The notes beneath the pieces are model-generated. The model worked only from the letters and a program-made list of their open reading frames with translations. It ran no database searches and had not been told where the DNA came from. Of a stretch of DNA of 64,000 bases, positions 42,766 to 50,520 are shown piece by piece; positions within the stretch are counted from its first letter, which is position 1, and each line of letters starts with the position of its first letter. The translations under genes and the position numbers were made by a program. Source of the DNA: Cellulosimicrobium cellulans (GTDB lineage: Bacteria > Actinomycetota > Actinomycetes > Actinomycetales > Cellulomonadaceae); the NCBI RefSeq assembly GCF_016921195.1, contig NZ_JAFGYF010000001.1, positions 248,001 to 312,000 on the forward strand. The letters run 5' to 3'.

Positions 42766-43478
42766 CCGGACCGCAGGAGACGCGGACGACCTGGACGCGC
42801 GAGCGCGTGCTCGACGCGATGCGCGGTCGGCTCACCGTGTCGTGCCAGGCCTATCCGGGCGAGCCGCTGCGCGACCCGCGCACGACCGCGCAGATGGCGC
42901 GCGCCGTCGTCGCCGGGGGAGCGGCCGCGGTGCGCGCGCAGGGTCTGGACGACGTCGCGGCGGTCGTCGCCGCGGTGGACGTCCCGGTCGTCGGGCTGTG
43001 GAAGGACGGCGACGGCGGGGTCTTCATCACGCCGACGCTGCGGCACGCGCGCGCCGTCGCCGACGCGGGCGCGCACGTCGTCGCGCTCGACGGCACGCGC
43101 CGCCCCCGACCCGACGGGCTCACGCTGGCCGAGACCGTGGCGCGCCTGCGCGAGACGACGGACGTGCTCGTGATGGCGGACTGCGGGTCGCTCGACGACG
43201 CGCTCGCCGCGCAGGACGCGGGCGTCGACCTGCTCGGCACGACGCTCGCCGGGTACACGGGCGAGCGGCCGAAGACGTCGGGGCCGGACCTCGGGCTCGT
43301 CGACGAGGTGGTCGCGGCGTGCTCGCTGCCCGTCGTCGTCGAGGGGCGCGTGCACACGCCCGCGCAGGCGGCCGAGGCGATGGCGCGGGGTGCGTTCAGC
43401 GTGTGCGTCGGCACGGCGATCACCCACCCCACGACCCTCACGTCATGGTTCGTGGAGGCGTTCCCGACGCGCCAGTGA
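42762..43478 (+). CDS. nanE: N-acylglucosamine-6-phosphate 2-epimerase
   Basis: 238 aa TIM barrel. RLTVSCQAYPGEPLRDP, GGAAAVRAQGLDDVAAV, VVGLWK, FITPTLRHARAVADAGAHVVALDGTRRPRPDG, VMADCGSLDDALAAQDAGVD, GTTLAGYT and VVEGRVHTPAQAAEAMARGAFSVCVGTAITHP are NanE motifs in order. It converts ManNAc-6-P to GlcNAc-6-P. ATGA overlap with the kinase gene. The usual catalytic-region IIKR segment reads GLWK here, so the first Lys is shifted but kept. Last gene of the operon. Confidence 0.93.
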   Translation: MTGPQETRTTWTRERVLDAMRGRLTVSCQAYPGEPLRDPRTTAQMARAVVAGGAAAVRAQGLDDVAAVVAAVDVPVVGLWKDGDGGVFITPTLRHARAVADAGAHVVALDGTRRPRPDGLTLAETVARLRETTDVLVMADCGSLDDALAAQDAGVDLLGTTLAGYTGERPKTSGPDLGLVDEVVAACSLPVVVEGRVHTPAQAAEAMARGAFSVCVGTAITHPTTLTSWFVEAFPTRQ

Positions 43479-43513
43479 GTCGTCCGCATGTTGCCCGACT
43501 TCCGTGGACCACG

Positions 43514-44029
43514 TCAGGCGCGACCGGTGCGCTCGAGGACGCCACGCAGATAGGCGGCCTGGCCCGCGTGCTGGAGGCTGTCCACCGCGATGCTCACGAG
43601 CCGGACGCCGAGCGTGACCGGCGGGTCCCAGGCCTCGTCGACGACGCGGTCGAGGTCGTCGTCGGTCAGCGCGGCGAGCACGTCGTGGGACTCGACCTGG
43701 ACGGCGTGCACGTAGCCGAGCAGGAGGTCGTCGCTCGCACGCACCCGACCGACGTCGGCGGCGGACTGCCCGTAGCCCGTCGCCTCGTCGTCGAACGGCA
43801 GGTCGAACCGGCGTGCCCAGCCGTCGCGCGTCCACACCTGCTCCCGCCCGACGGCGGCGGCGACCTGTGCGTCCTGGCCCCGGGCGAGGTGCCACGCGAG
43901 CCAGGCGATCGTGTTGGCACGCGGGTCGAGGCGCGCGGTCAGGGCGTCCTCCCTGAGCCCGTCGACGGCGCGCGTCGCCGTCGGTCCGATCCGGCCGAAC
44001 AGGTCCTCCAGCACCGTGCAGGCGTCCAC
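43514..44029 (-). CDS. DinB-superfamily (DUF664-like) protein
   Basis: 171 aa from the GTG at 44027-44029, with AGGGAGAG upstream. The four-helix DinB pattern is present: the first His in TIAWLAWHLARGQD, then SHDVLAALTDDDLDRVV, and the last His in SIAVDSLQHAGQAAYLRGVLER. These His residues form the metal site of mycothiol-dependent DinB/DUF664 enzymes. The specific substrate is unknown. It converges on nanE with 35 bp between stops. Confidence 0.8.
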   Translation of the reverse strand: MDACTVLEDLFGRIGPTATRAVDGLREDALTARLDPRANTIAWLAWHLARGQDAQVAAAVGREQVWTRDGWARRFDLPFDDEATGYGQSAADVGRVRASDDLLLGYVHAVQVESHDVLAALTDDDLDRVVDEAWDPPVTLGVRLVSIAVDSLQHAGQAAYLRGVLERTGRA

Positions 44030-44122
44030 GTCTCTCCCTCTCGTCGTCGACCACCGTCCTGTGCAGCCTCCGACGAGCCGCGCGCGGTCGCGACCCGAAC
44101 GGCGCCTTCTCCGGCGACGGTG

Positions 44123-44320
44123 TCAGAGCACGAGGCCCGGCTCGTCGGCTCCGACGACGAGCCGGACCCGGTCACAGCAGCCCGTCATGCGCAGGGACTC
44201 CGCGACGCGCGACGCGACTGTCGTCTCGGAGACGGACAGCTCCGCCCCGATCTCGGCAGCGGACAGCCCGCGCGCGACCGCGAGCACGACCTCCCGCTCG
44301 CGCGCCGTGAGGTCGTCAAC
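44123..44320 (-). pseudogene. LuxR-type HTH fragment without N-terminal domain or start codon
   Basis: The minus strand encodes VDDLTAREREVVLAVARG, LSAAEIGAELSVSETTVASR, VAESLRMTGCCDRVRLVVGA and DEPGLVL, then TGA (44125-44123). This is a clear GerE/LuxR HTH (LTxREREV, EIxxxLxVSExTV) with the last helix. Upstream in the same frame are only about 15 non-matching codons and no ATG, GTG or TTG start. It is the tail of a response regulator or LAL protein whose rest is missing. It lies between DinB and antiporter genes and is probably untranslated. Confidence 0.7.
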
Positions 44321-44505
44321 GCCGGGCGACGAGCGCGCCCCCGACCACGCACAGGTTGGGCAGCGGGAGGAGCGAGCCCGGGTTCGGCGCGGTCGGGTGA
44401 ACCGGAGCCCGGGCTCGGCGCGCGGCCCGACGACGGTCCGGGCGGTTAGCGTGGACCCGTCCCCGCGCGCCGAGCCGCGCGCTGCCGCGGCCGCCGGAGG
44501 TGCCG

Positions 44506-46362
44506 ATGGAGTTCCCGTTCAGCCTCACCGAGGAGCAGATCCTCTCGCTCATCGTCGTGGGGACGCTCGCGGTCGTCGCGATCGTCGGCGTGAACGTCCT
44601 CGCGCCCAAGGCGGGCGTCGCCGCGCCGCTGGTCCTCGTCGCCGTCGGCGTCGCGGTGAGCTTCGTCCCCGCGGTGCCGGAGATCGAGTTCGAGCCCGAG
44701 TGGATCCTCGCGGGCATCCTGCCGCCGCTCCTGTACTCGGCCGCGGTGGGCCTGCCGACGATGGACTTCCGGCGCGACTTCACCGCGATCAGCGGGCTCT
44801 CGGTCGTGCTCGTGCTGCTCAGCACGGTGCTGCTCGGGTACCTCTTCACGTGGCTGATCCCCGGCATCCCGCTCGCGGCGGGCTTCGCGCTCGGCGCGAT
44901 CGTCAGCCCGACGGACGCCGTCGCGACGTCGATCGTCAAACGGCTCGGGGCGTCGCCACGCGTCGTCACGCTGCTGGAGGGCGAGAGCCTGCTCAACGAC
45001 GCCTCGGCGCTCGTCCTGCTGCGCTCGGCGATCGCGGCCATCGCGGTCACGGTCGCGAGCGGCGGCGCCGCGGCATCGGTGTCGGTCTGGGCCGTCGCGG
45101 GCGACTTCGTGTACGCGGTCGTCGTCGCCGTGCTCGTGGGATTCCTCGTCGGGTTCCTCGGGCTGACCGTGCGGCGACGCCTCGCCAACCCGGCGCTGAG
45201 CACCGCCGTCTCGTTCGTCGTGCCGTTCATCGCGTACCTGCCCTCGGAGGAGCTCGGCGCGTCCGGCCTTGTCGCGGTCGTGACGGCCGGTCTCGTCACG
45301 GGCAACGGCGCCGCCAAGTACCTGCGCCCCCAGCACCGGCTCGCCGAGGAGTCGAACTGGCGCACGGTCGAGCTGCTCCTCGAGGGCGGCGTCTTCCTCC
45401 TCATGGGCCTCGAGCTGTTCGCGCTCGTCACCGACGTGCGGGAGGCGCACGGGAGCCTGTGGGAAGCCGCCGGCATCGCGGCGCTCGCGGCGGTCGTCAT
45501 CCTCGTCGTGCGGTCGGCGTACGTCGCGACGCTCCTGCGGTCGCTCGCGCGTCGAGCGCGCCGCGGCGAGTCGATGCGCGACGTGATCCAGGGCATGCAG
45601 GAGAAGATCGACGCGCGGTTCGGCCCGGCCGAGGCGCCGCTCGAGACGTACGAGCCCTCGGGGCGTCACCGCGACGCGCCCCGGACGGGCGGGCCCAAGG
45701 AGGTCCCGCTGGCACGCGTCGGGCGCATCCGCACGTCGCTGCGCCGTCGCGCGGCCGACATCGACTACCTCACGGCGGAGCCGCTGGGGTGGCGTGAGGG
45801 CGCGCCCCTCGTCTGGGCCGGCATGCGCGGCGTCGTGACGCTGGCGGCGGCGCAGACCCTGCCCACCGACACGCCGCAGCGGTCGTTCCTCGTGCTCGTC
45901 GCGTTCGGCGTGGCCGCGGGCACGCTCGTGGTCCAGGGCGGCACGTTGCCGTGGGTCGTCCGCCGCCTGGGCCTGGTCGGTGGGTCGTCCCGGGCCGACG
46001 AGGACCGCGGCGCGGTCCGCGTCGAGCTCGACGCCGCCGCCGTCGCCGTCATCGACGCGCCCGACCTGCGCCGTCCCGACGGGAGCACGTACGACGGCGA
46101 CGTCGTCGCCCGCGTGCGGCGCGACGTCGTGCGCGAGCTGGAGAACCGCGACACCGACGCCGCGACGTCGGCCGAGCTGTTCGCCCAGTACAAGGAGCTG
46201 CGCCTGCGCGCGATCGCCGCGCAGCGTGTCGCGCTGCTCGCCGCGCGGACCTCCGGCGCGTACAGCTCGCAGGCCCTGCGGCACGCGCTCGACCTGCTGG
46301 ACGCCGAGCAGATCGACCTCGAGCTGCGCCGCGGCCCGTACGTGCCGGGCGACGACGACTGA
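44506..46362 (+). CDS. CPA1-family Na+/H+ antiporter
   Basis: 618 aa. About 12 transmembrane helices in the first 440 residues, with the CPA1 ion-site motif GAIVSPTDAVATSIVKRLG, then LLEGESLLNDASALVLL, and GMRGVVTLAAAQTLP late. An Arg-rich cytoplasmic insert (about 345-415) and a helical cytosolic tail (VRRDVVRELENRDTD, AQYKELRLRAIAAQR) resemble YjcE/NhaP-like antiporters. GGAGG lies 5 bases before the ATG at 44506; a GTG two codons earlier is possible. A -10 TAGCGT is at 44447-44452. It is not obviously in an operon. Confidence 0.9.
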   Translation: MEFPFSLTEEQILSLIVVGTLAVVAIVGVNVLAPKAGVAAPLVLVAVGVAVSFVPAVPEIEFEPEWILAGILPPLLYSAAVGLPTMDFRRDFTAISGLSVVLVLLSTVLLGYLFTWLIPGIPLAAGFALGAIVSPTDAVATSIVKRLGASPRVVTLLEGESLLNDASALVLLRSAIAAIAVTVASGGAAASVSVWAVAGDFVYAVVVAVLVGFLVGFLGLTVRRRLANPALSTAVSFVVPFIAYLPSEELGASGLVAVVTAGLVTGNGAAKYLRPQHRLAEESNWRTVELLLEGGVFLLMGLELFALVTDVREAHGSLWEAAGIAALAAVVILVVRSAYVATLLRSLARRARRGESMRDVIQGMQEKIDARFGPAEAPLETYEPSGRHRDAPRTGGPKEVPLARVGRIRTSLRRRAADIDYLTAEPLGWREGAPLVWAGMRGVVTLAAAQTLPTDTPQRSFLVLVAFGVAAGTLVVQGGTLPWVVRRLGLVGGSSRADEDRGAVRVELDAAAVAVIDAPDLRRPDGSTYDGDVVARVRRDVVRELENRDTDAATSAELFAQYKELRLRAIAAQRVALLAARTSGAYSSQALRHALDLLDAEQIDLELRRGPYVPGDDD

Positions 46363-46388
46363 CCGGTCGGGCCGCGGGCGCCCGACGC

Positions 46389-46419
46389 TTGCGCCTTCCC
46401 CTGGGGGAGGATCTAGCGT
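46389..46419 (+). promoter_or_regulatory. MerR-type promoter with 19-bp spacer
   Basis: -35 TTGCGC (46389-46394) and -10 TAGCGT (46414-46419) are 19 bp apart. The spacer contains a dyad, CCTTCCCC against GGGGAGG (one mismatch), centred between the elements. MerR regulators activate such over-long-spacer promoters by DNA distortion. Transcription should start at about 46426, next to the ATG at 46427, so the mRNA is leaderless. Confidence 0.7.
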
Positions 46420-46426
46420 CGCGGCC

Positions 46427-47227
46427 ATGGACGAGCGCACGACGGGACAGGTGGCCCGCGCGACGGGGCTGAGCGAGAAGGCGGTCCGCCTGTACGCGGA
46501 CCGGGGGCTGCTCAGCGCCCGGCGGGACACGGACGACGGGCCGCGTCTGTTCGACGACGGCCAGGTGGCGGCGGCCCGGCTGGTGCGGCTCCTGCGGGGC
46601 GTCGACCTGTCGCTCGCGGAGGTCGGGGAGGTGCTCGGCGCACCGGACGCCGTCGCGGCCTTCGACGCGCTGTGGGGGGAGCGGCGGTCCGCCGTCCCCG
46701 AGTCGCTCGCGGCCGGGGAGTACGTCCGGTCCGTCCTCGCCGGGGCGCCGCGCCTCGACGTCGAGGTGCGGCGACGCGCGGTGGCGGAACGGCTCGTGCT
46801 CGGCACCGTGCGCCGCGCGACGCTCGAGGAGCTCCCGCGCGTGCTCCCGGAGGCCACCGCCGCGGCGTTCGACGTCCTGCGCACGGCCGACGTGCCGCTC
46901 GCCGGGTACCCGTACGTCGAGTACCACGAGCGCGCGACCGAGGGTTTCGCGGCGCGTGTCACCGTGCAGGTCCCCGTGGCCGACGCCGTGCGGCCACCCC
47001 GGGGGTTCGTCCTCGCCACGGACGGCCCGCACGACGAGGCGTACGTCGGCCTGACCGCCGCGGAGGCGGGCGACCAGGCCCACCTCGTGCTCGTCCACGA
47101 CCACCTGTCGTCGGGGCACGCCCTCGCCGACGGCGCACCCGCGGGCGACAACCGCGAGATCTACCTGCCCACGTGGGCGACGCGCGGCCCCGGCCCGGTC
47201 GTCGAGGTCGCAGTCCCGGTGGCCTGA
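46427..47227 (+). CDS. MerR-family regulator with GyrI-like effector domain
   Basis: 266 aa. The winged HTH is TTGQVARATGLSEKAVRLYADRGLL, followed by the MerR second helix pair AARLVRLLRGVDLSLAEVGEVLG. The C-terminal half (VPLAGYPYVEYHERATEGFAARVTVQVPVAD to YLPTWATRGPGPVVEVAVPVA) has the GyrI/BmrR-like drug-binding pattern with an acidic YxEYH segment. Its own promoter carries the MerR 19-bp-spacer architecture, so autoactivation is likely. No efflux pump lies directly next to it; its wider targets are unknown. Confidence 0.85.
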   Translation: MDERTTGQVARATGLSEKAVRLYADRGLLSARRDTDDGPRLFDDGQVAAARLVRLLRGVDLSLAEVGEVLGAPDAVAAFDALWGERRSAVPESLAAGEYVRSVLAGAPRLDVEVRRRAVAERLVLGTVRRATLEELPRVLPEATAAAFDVLRTADVPLAGYPYVEYHERATEGFAARVTVQVPVADAVRPPRGFVLATDGPHDEAYVGLTAAEAGDQAHLVLVHDHLSSGHALADGAPAGDNREIYLPTWATRGPGPVVEVAVPVA

Positions 47228-47245
47228 CGCGCGGTCGGCGGCGGC

Positions 47246-47977
47246 TCAGACGTCGGCGGCCGCGAGCGCGCCGTCGACCCCCACGACCCCGAGCTCGAGG
47301 CGCGCGATCCCGTCGACCGGGACGGCGGACGACGCGCCGAGCCCGTCGGAGCTTCCCGCCTCCGTGGACGACCACGTGGCCACGACCTCCCGGGTGCCGA
47401 CGTCGTCGACGAGGACGAGCTCGTACGTCGCGCCGTCCTCCCACGCCCCGACGGGGTACGAGCACGACCAGTCGAGGCGCGTGCCCCACGCCGCCGGGGT
47501 GAGCGTGAGCTCGGCGCGCACGTCCGCGGTCCCGACCGGCTCGAGCGCGACCTCGGTCGTGCCGGCCGCGACCGGGCGCGGGACGTCGTCGGGCCGCGTG
47601 ACCGCCGCGCCACCCACGCCGCCCGCCACGACCAGCCCGACGGCGGCCGCCGAGAGCAGCGCGCGGCGTCGGACCTGACGGCGCCGCGCTCCGGCCGCGA
47701 CGACCGCGAGCGGGACGACGACGCCGTCGTCGGACGTGCCGTGCGCGTCGCGTCGGGCGCCCGCGTCGCCCGCGCCGTCCACGAGCGCGTCGGCGTGCTC
47801 CGCGGTGAGCATGCCGAGGATCCCGGGCATGCCGGCGAGCTCGCCGACCGCCTCGCGGCACGCGGGGCACGCGGCCAGGTGCTGCTCGAACGCGCGCCGG
47901 TCGCGCGGGCTCAGCGCGCCCAGCACGTAGGCCGCGTCCCACTCGCGGTACGGGTCCGGGGGAGGGGTGGCGGTCAT
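47246..47977 (-). CDS. Anti-sigma factor with zinc-finger (ZAS) domain
   Basis: 243 aa. Residues about 10-60 contain the anti-sigma zinc motif HLAACPACREAV (HxxxCxxC) after AAYVLGALSPRDRRAF. A transmembrane helix (ALLSAAAVGLVVAGGVGGAAV) follows near residue 110, then an RskA-type extracellular domain (TTEVALEPVG to VDGALAAADV). It should hold the ECF sigma factor encoded just upstream until a signal releases it. The ATG overlaps the sigma stop (ATGA), which ensures stoichiometric synthesis. Convergent with the MerR gene. Confidence 0.9.
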   Translation of the reverse strand: MTATPPPDPYREWDAAYVLGALSPRDRRAFEQHLAACPACREAVGELAGMPGILGMLTAEHADALVDGAGDAGARRDAHGTSDDGVVVPLAVVAAGARRRQVRRRALLSAAAVGLVVAGGVGGAAVTRPDDVPRPVAAGTTEVALEPVGTADVRAELTLTPAAWGTRLDWSCSYPVGAWEDGATYELVLVDDVGTREVVATWSSTEAGSSDGLGASSAVPVDGIARLELGVVGVDGALAAADV

Positions 47978-48504
47978 GACGAGACTCCCTTCTCCTGCAG
48001 CGCGAGCCTCAGCGCCCGGAGCGCGTAGTGCATGCGGGACTTCACCGTCCCGGGCGGGACGCCGTGCGCCGACGCCATCTCGGCCACGGAGCGCCCGTGG
48101 TAGTACGCGTCGACGACGACGGCCCGGTGCTCGGGCGAGAGCGACACGAGCGCGTCCGCGACGAGCCACGCGTCGAGGACGGCTTGCGTCGCGTCCGCCT
48201 CGCCGTGGTCGGGCACGTCGGCGCTCGCGAGCTCGCGCCGGTGGTGCGCGCTGCGCAGCTCGTCGACGACGAGGTTGCGCGCGACCGTGAAGAGCCACGC
48301 GCGCACCGAGCCCTCCGGCCGTTCCAGCACCTCGGGATGCCGCCACGCGCGCAGCAGCGTCTCCTGGACCACGTCCTGCGCCTGCGCGGGGTCGTCGGTG
48401 AGGCGCGCGACGTAGCGCTCCAGCGCCGGACCGTGCGCGGCGTGGACCGCCCGCAGCAGGTCGTCGGCGTCGGCGCGCACGCGCGGCACCTCCCCGTCCG
48501 TCAC
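47974..48504 (-). CDS. ECF sigma-70 factor (SigK/SigL-like)
   Basis: 176 aa. Region 2: YVARLTDDPAQAQDVVQETLLRAWRHPEVL and SVRAWLFTVARNLVVDELRS; region 4: LVSLSPEHRAVVVDAYYHGRSVAEMASAHGVPPGTVKSRMHYALRAL. The GTG start overlaps the YceI stop (GTGA). The downstream membrane ZAS/RskA-type anti-sigma factor places it with the mycobacterial SigK/SigL type. Two divergent TGAACC-N16-CGTC promoters at 49231-49306 are probably its own targets, including this operon. Confidence 0.92.
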   Translation of the reverse strand: MTDGEVPRVRADADDLLRAVHAAHGPALERYVARLTDDPAQAQDVVQETLLRAWRHPEVLERPEGSVRAWLFTVARNLVVDELRSAHHRRELASADVPDHGEADATQAVLDAWLVADALVSLSPEHRAVVVDAYYHGRSVAEMASAHGVPPGTVKSRMHYALRALRLALQEKGVSS

Positions 48505-49187
48505 GACCCCGACGCCGGCACGAGGTCGAGGCCGAACTCGACGCTGCCCGTGTCGTCGACCGTGACGAACCCGAGGCTCGGCGCCTCGACGTCGAAGTCG
48601 GAGAACGTGATCGGCACGCTACCGACCACCTGGACGCCGTCGGCGGTCGGACCGACCTGCGCCTCGACCGTGACGGCCTGCGTCACGCCGTGGATCGTCA
48701 GGTCGCCCGCGAGCTCGACGTCCGCCGAACCGGTGGGGAGCTCGACGGGCGACGTGAGCGCGAACGTGGCGGTCGGGTAGGTCCCGACCTCCAGCGCGTC
48801 GCCGCGGAAGTACGCGTCGCGCGGCGGCTCGTCGGTCGCGACGCTCGCCATGTCGACCTCGACCGTCGCCTCCGTGAGCGCGCCGTCGGCGACGGTGAAC
48901 GACCCCGTGACCTCGTCCGTCCGGCCGGTGACGGTGACGTCCTCGCCCTGCAGCACCTCGTGCACGCGGTACCCGGCGTACGAGCCGTCGGCGACCGTCC
49001 AGTCGCCCGCGAGGCTCGCCGGGTCGAGCGCGCCGGCGCCGCCCGACGACGCGTCGAGGGTCGGCTCCTCGGCTGCCGCACGGTTGGACCAGTCCGCGTA
49101 CAGGCCCGGGCCGAACGCGACGGCAGCACCGCCGAGCACCACGACACCGACCCCGACCCCCACGAGCACCTTCGTCCTCCTGCGCAC
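48501..49187 (-). CDS. YceI-family exported protein
   Basis: 228 aa. The N-terminal anchor is KVLVGVGVGVVVLGGAAVAFGPGLYADW. The YceI lipocalin-like fold follows: LAGDWTVADGSYAGYRVHEVL, VTGRTDEVTGSFTV, ATVEVDMASVATDEPPRDAYFRGDALEVGTYPTATF, GDLTIHGVTQAVTVEAQV and PITFSDFDVEAPS, which are the standard motifs. YceI proteins bind polyisoprenoids. GGGAGGGGCGG lies before the GTG. It is the first gene of the YceI-sigma-anti-sigma operon behind a TGAACC/CGTC promoter, so it is an envelope-stress target. Confidence 0.9.
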   Translation of the reverse strand: MRRRTKVLVGVGVGVVVLGGAAVAFGPGLYADWSNRAAAEEPTLDASSGGAGALDPASLAGDWTVADGSYAGYRVHEVLQGEDVTVTGRTDEVTGSFTVADGALTEATVEVDMASVATDEPPRDAYFRGDALEVGTYPTATFALTSPVELPTGSADVELAGDLTIHGVTQAVTVEAQVGPTADGVQVVGSVPITFSDFDVEAPSLGFVTVDDTGSVEFGLDLVPASGS

Positions 49188-49230
49188 GTCCGCCCCTCCC
49201 GATCATCCTCTGCGACTCCGTCACCAGGGA

Positions 49231-49256
49231 GACGAGGCAGCGGCCCGATCGGTTCA
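49231..49256 (-). promoter_or_regulatory. ECF-type promoter of the yceI-sigma-anti-sigma operon
   Basis: On the minus strand, TGAACC (49256-49251), a 16-nt spacer (49250-49235), then CGTC (49234-49231), 44 bp before the GTG start. It matches the mycobacterial SigL-type TGAACC...CGT pattern and predicts autoregulation. Confidence 0.7.
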
Positions 49257-49280
49257 GCCGAGTCTCACCGTGCGATCCGG

Positions 49281-49306
49281 TGAACCGTCCGGCGAGCCGC
49301 GCCGTC
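49281..49306 (+). promoter_or_regulatory. ECF-type promoter of the PF03640-type lipoprotein gene
   Basis: TGAACC (49281-49286), a 16-nt spacer, then CGTC (49303-49306), on the plus strand. It is identical in elements and spacing to the divergent promoter 25 bp away, so both are likely read by the sigma factor encoded at 47974-48504. Confidence 0.7.
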
Positions 49307-49358
49307 GTGAGAGTAGGGGCCGTGCTCGCGACCCTGACCGTCCTTCCGAGGAGTCGAC

Positions 49359-49940
49359 ATGCGAGGCACCCTGATCACCACCGCCCCGGCCCGGTCCGTC
49401 CGCGCCGCCCCCGCCGTCGTGCTCGTCGGCGTGCTGGTCGGCGTCCTCGGCGGCTGCTCCGGCGGGGGAGGCGGCGGACTGTACGGCGACGACAGCCCCA
49501 CCCCGTCCGGGTCGACGTCGACGGGCGACGACTCGACCGGCGACGGAGCGTCGGGCGCCGGTCCGGTGCTCGGCACGGCCGACTCCTCGCTCGGCACCGT
49601 CGTGGTCGACGGCGAGGGCATGACCGTCTACTACTACGACGAGGACACCAAGGGCTCCGGGACGAGCGCCTGCGAGGGGGAGTGCGCCGCCGCGTGGCCG
49701 GCGGTCCACGCGGAGAGCGCGGAACCCGAGGTCGAGGGCGTCACGGCCGAGGTCGGCACGATCACCGGCGTCGACGGCGAGCTCCAGGTCACCGTCGACG
49801 GCCGCCCGGTCTACACGTACGCGGGCGACCAGGCCCCGGGGGACGTGTCCGGGCAGGGCGTGAACGACGTCTGGTGGGTCGTCGCGCCCGACGGCACCGA
49901 GATCACGGACGCCGCTCCTGCCGCCGGGCCGGGTTACTGA
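49359..49940 (+). CDS. Secreted-repeat lipoprotein (PF03640 type)
   Basis: 193 aa. Lipoprotein signal VVLVGVLVGVLGGCSGGG with the Cys at about residue 33; a Ser/Thr/Gly/Asp-rich linker; then two units of the 'secreted repeat of unknown function': LGTVVVDGEGMTVYYYDEDTKGSGTSACEGECAAAWPAV and the shorter VDGRPVYTYAGDQAPGDVSGQGVNDVWWVVAPDG. The family often lies near sigma/anti-sigma and YceI genes and may be redox- or heme-related. GAGGAGTCGAC precedes the ATG. Its promoter matches that of the sigma operon, so it belongs to the same regulon. Confidence 0.87.
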   Translation: MRGTLITTAPARSVRAAPAVVLVGVLVGVLGGCSGGGGGGLYGDDSPTPSGSTSTGDDSTGDGASGAGPVLGTADSSLGTVVVDGEGMTVYYYDEDTKGSGTSACEGECAAAWPAVHAESAEPEVEGVTAEVGTITGVDGELQVTVDGRPVYTYAGDQAPGDVSGQGVNDVWWVVAPDGTEITDAAPAAGPGY

Positions 49941-50013
49941 CCGGTGCCCCGTGACCCTCGCCCCCCTGGCGGGCGGAACACGGCGCGGCCTCGTTCGGAG
50001 GGACCGCTGCTGG

Positions 50014-50310
50014 TCAGCGGCCCGGTGCACCGTCCGACCGCGCCACGAGCGACCCGTCCACGTAGGCAAGGACGGGCTGGGGACGGAACCCGGCGAAGAA
50101 CACCTCGCGGTGCTTCTCGATGCGGACGTGGTGCCGTTCACCCGTGCCGACCCAGAACTCGTACACCTTGACCCTGGACAGAGAGAAGATCCGCACGGTG
50201 TCGACGACGCTCCGGCCGTCGACCGTGATCGTCAGGCGTCCCCAGAACTGGTCCCACGAGAAGACCACCACGTGGGGCTCGAACTGACCGACCGTGAAGG
50301 TGAGCTGCAT
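50014..50310 (-). CDS. Small conserved hypothetical protein
   Basis: 98 aa from the ATG at 50308-50310 (MQLTFTVGQFEPHVVVFSWDQFWGRL). The pattern FSWDQFWGRLTITVDG, RIFSLSRVKVYEFWVGTGERHHVRIEKHRE and FAGFRPQPVLAYVDG is all-beta and looks like a conserved family of unknown function. No Shine-Dalgarno is present, but TATCGT (50324-50319) lies 8 bases upstream of the ATG on the minus strand and could be a -10, implying a leaderless mRNA. It converges on the lipoprotein gene. Confidence 0.7.
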   Translation of the reverse strand: MQLTFTVGQFEPHVVVFSWDQFWGRLTITVDGRSVVDTVRIFSLSRVKVYEFWVGTGERHHVRIEKHREVFFAGFRPQPVLAYVDGSLVARSDGAPGR

Positions 50311-50520
50311 ATCGCCGGACGATACCGAGCACAGCGCCCGCACGGCTCACCGCCCGAGCGGCGAGAGGACCATCCCGCCGTGCGCGGGACTCGCCACCAC
50401 CCACAGAGCGCTCGGGCAAGGGGCCTCGGGACGGAGTCCGCGCCGGACACCTTTGCGTCTCCTCGACCCGAGCGGCAACGAGCCGGCTCGGGCGCGCCCG
50501 ACAGGCGGCGGCTAGGGTTC

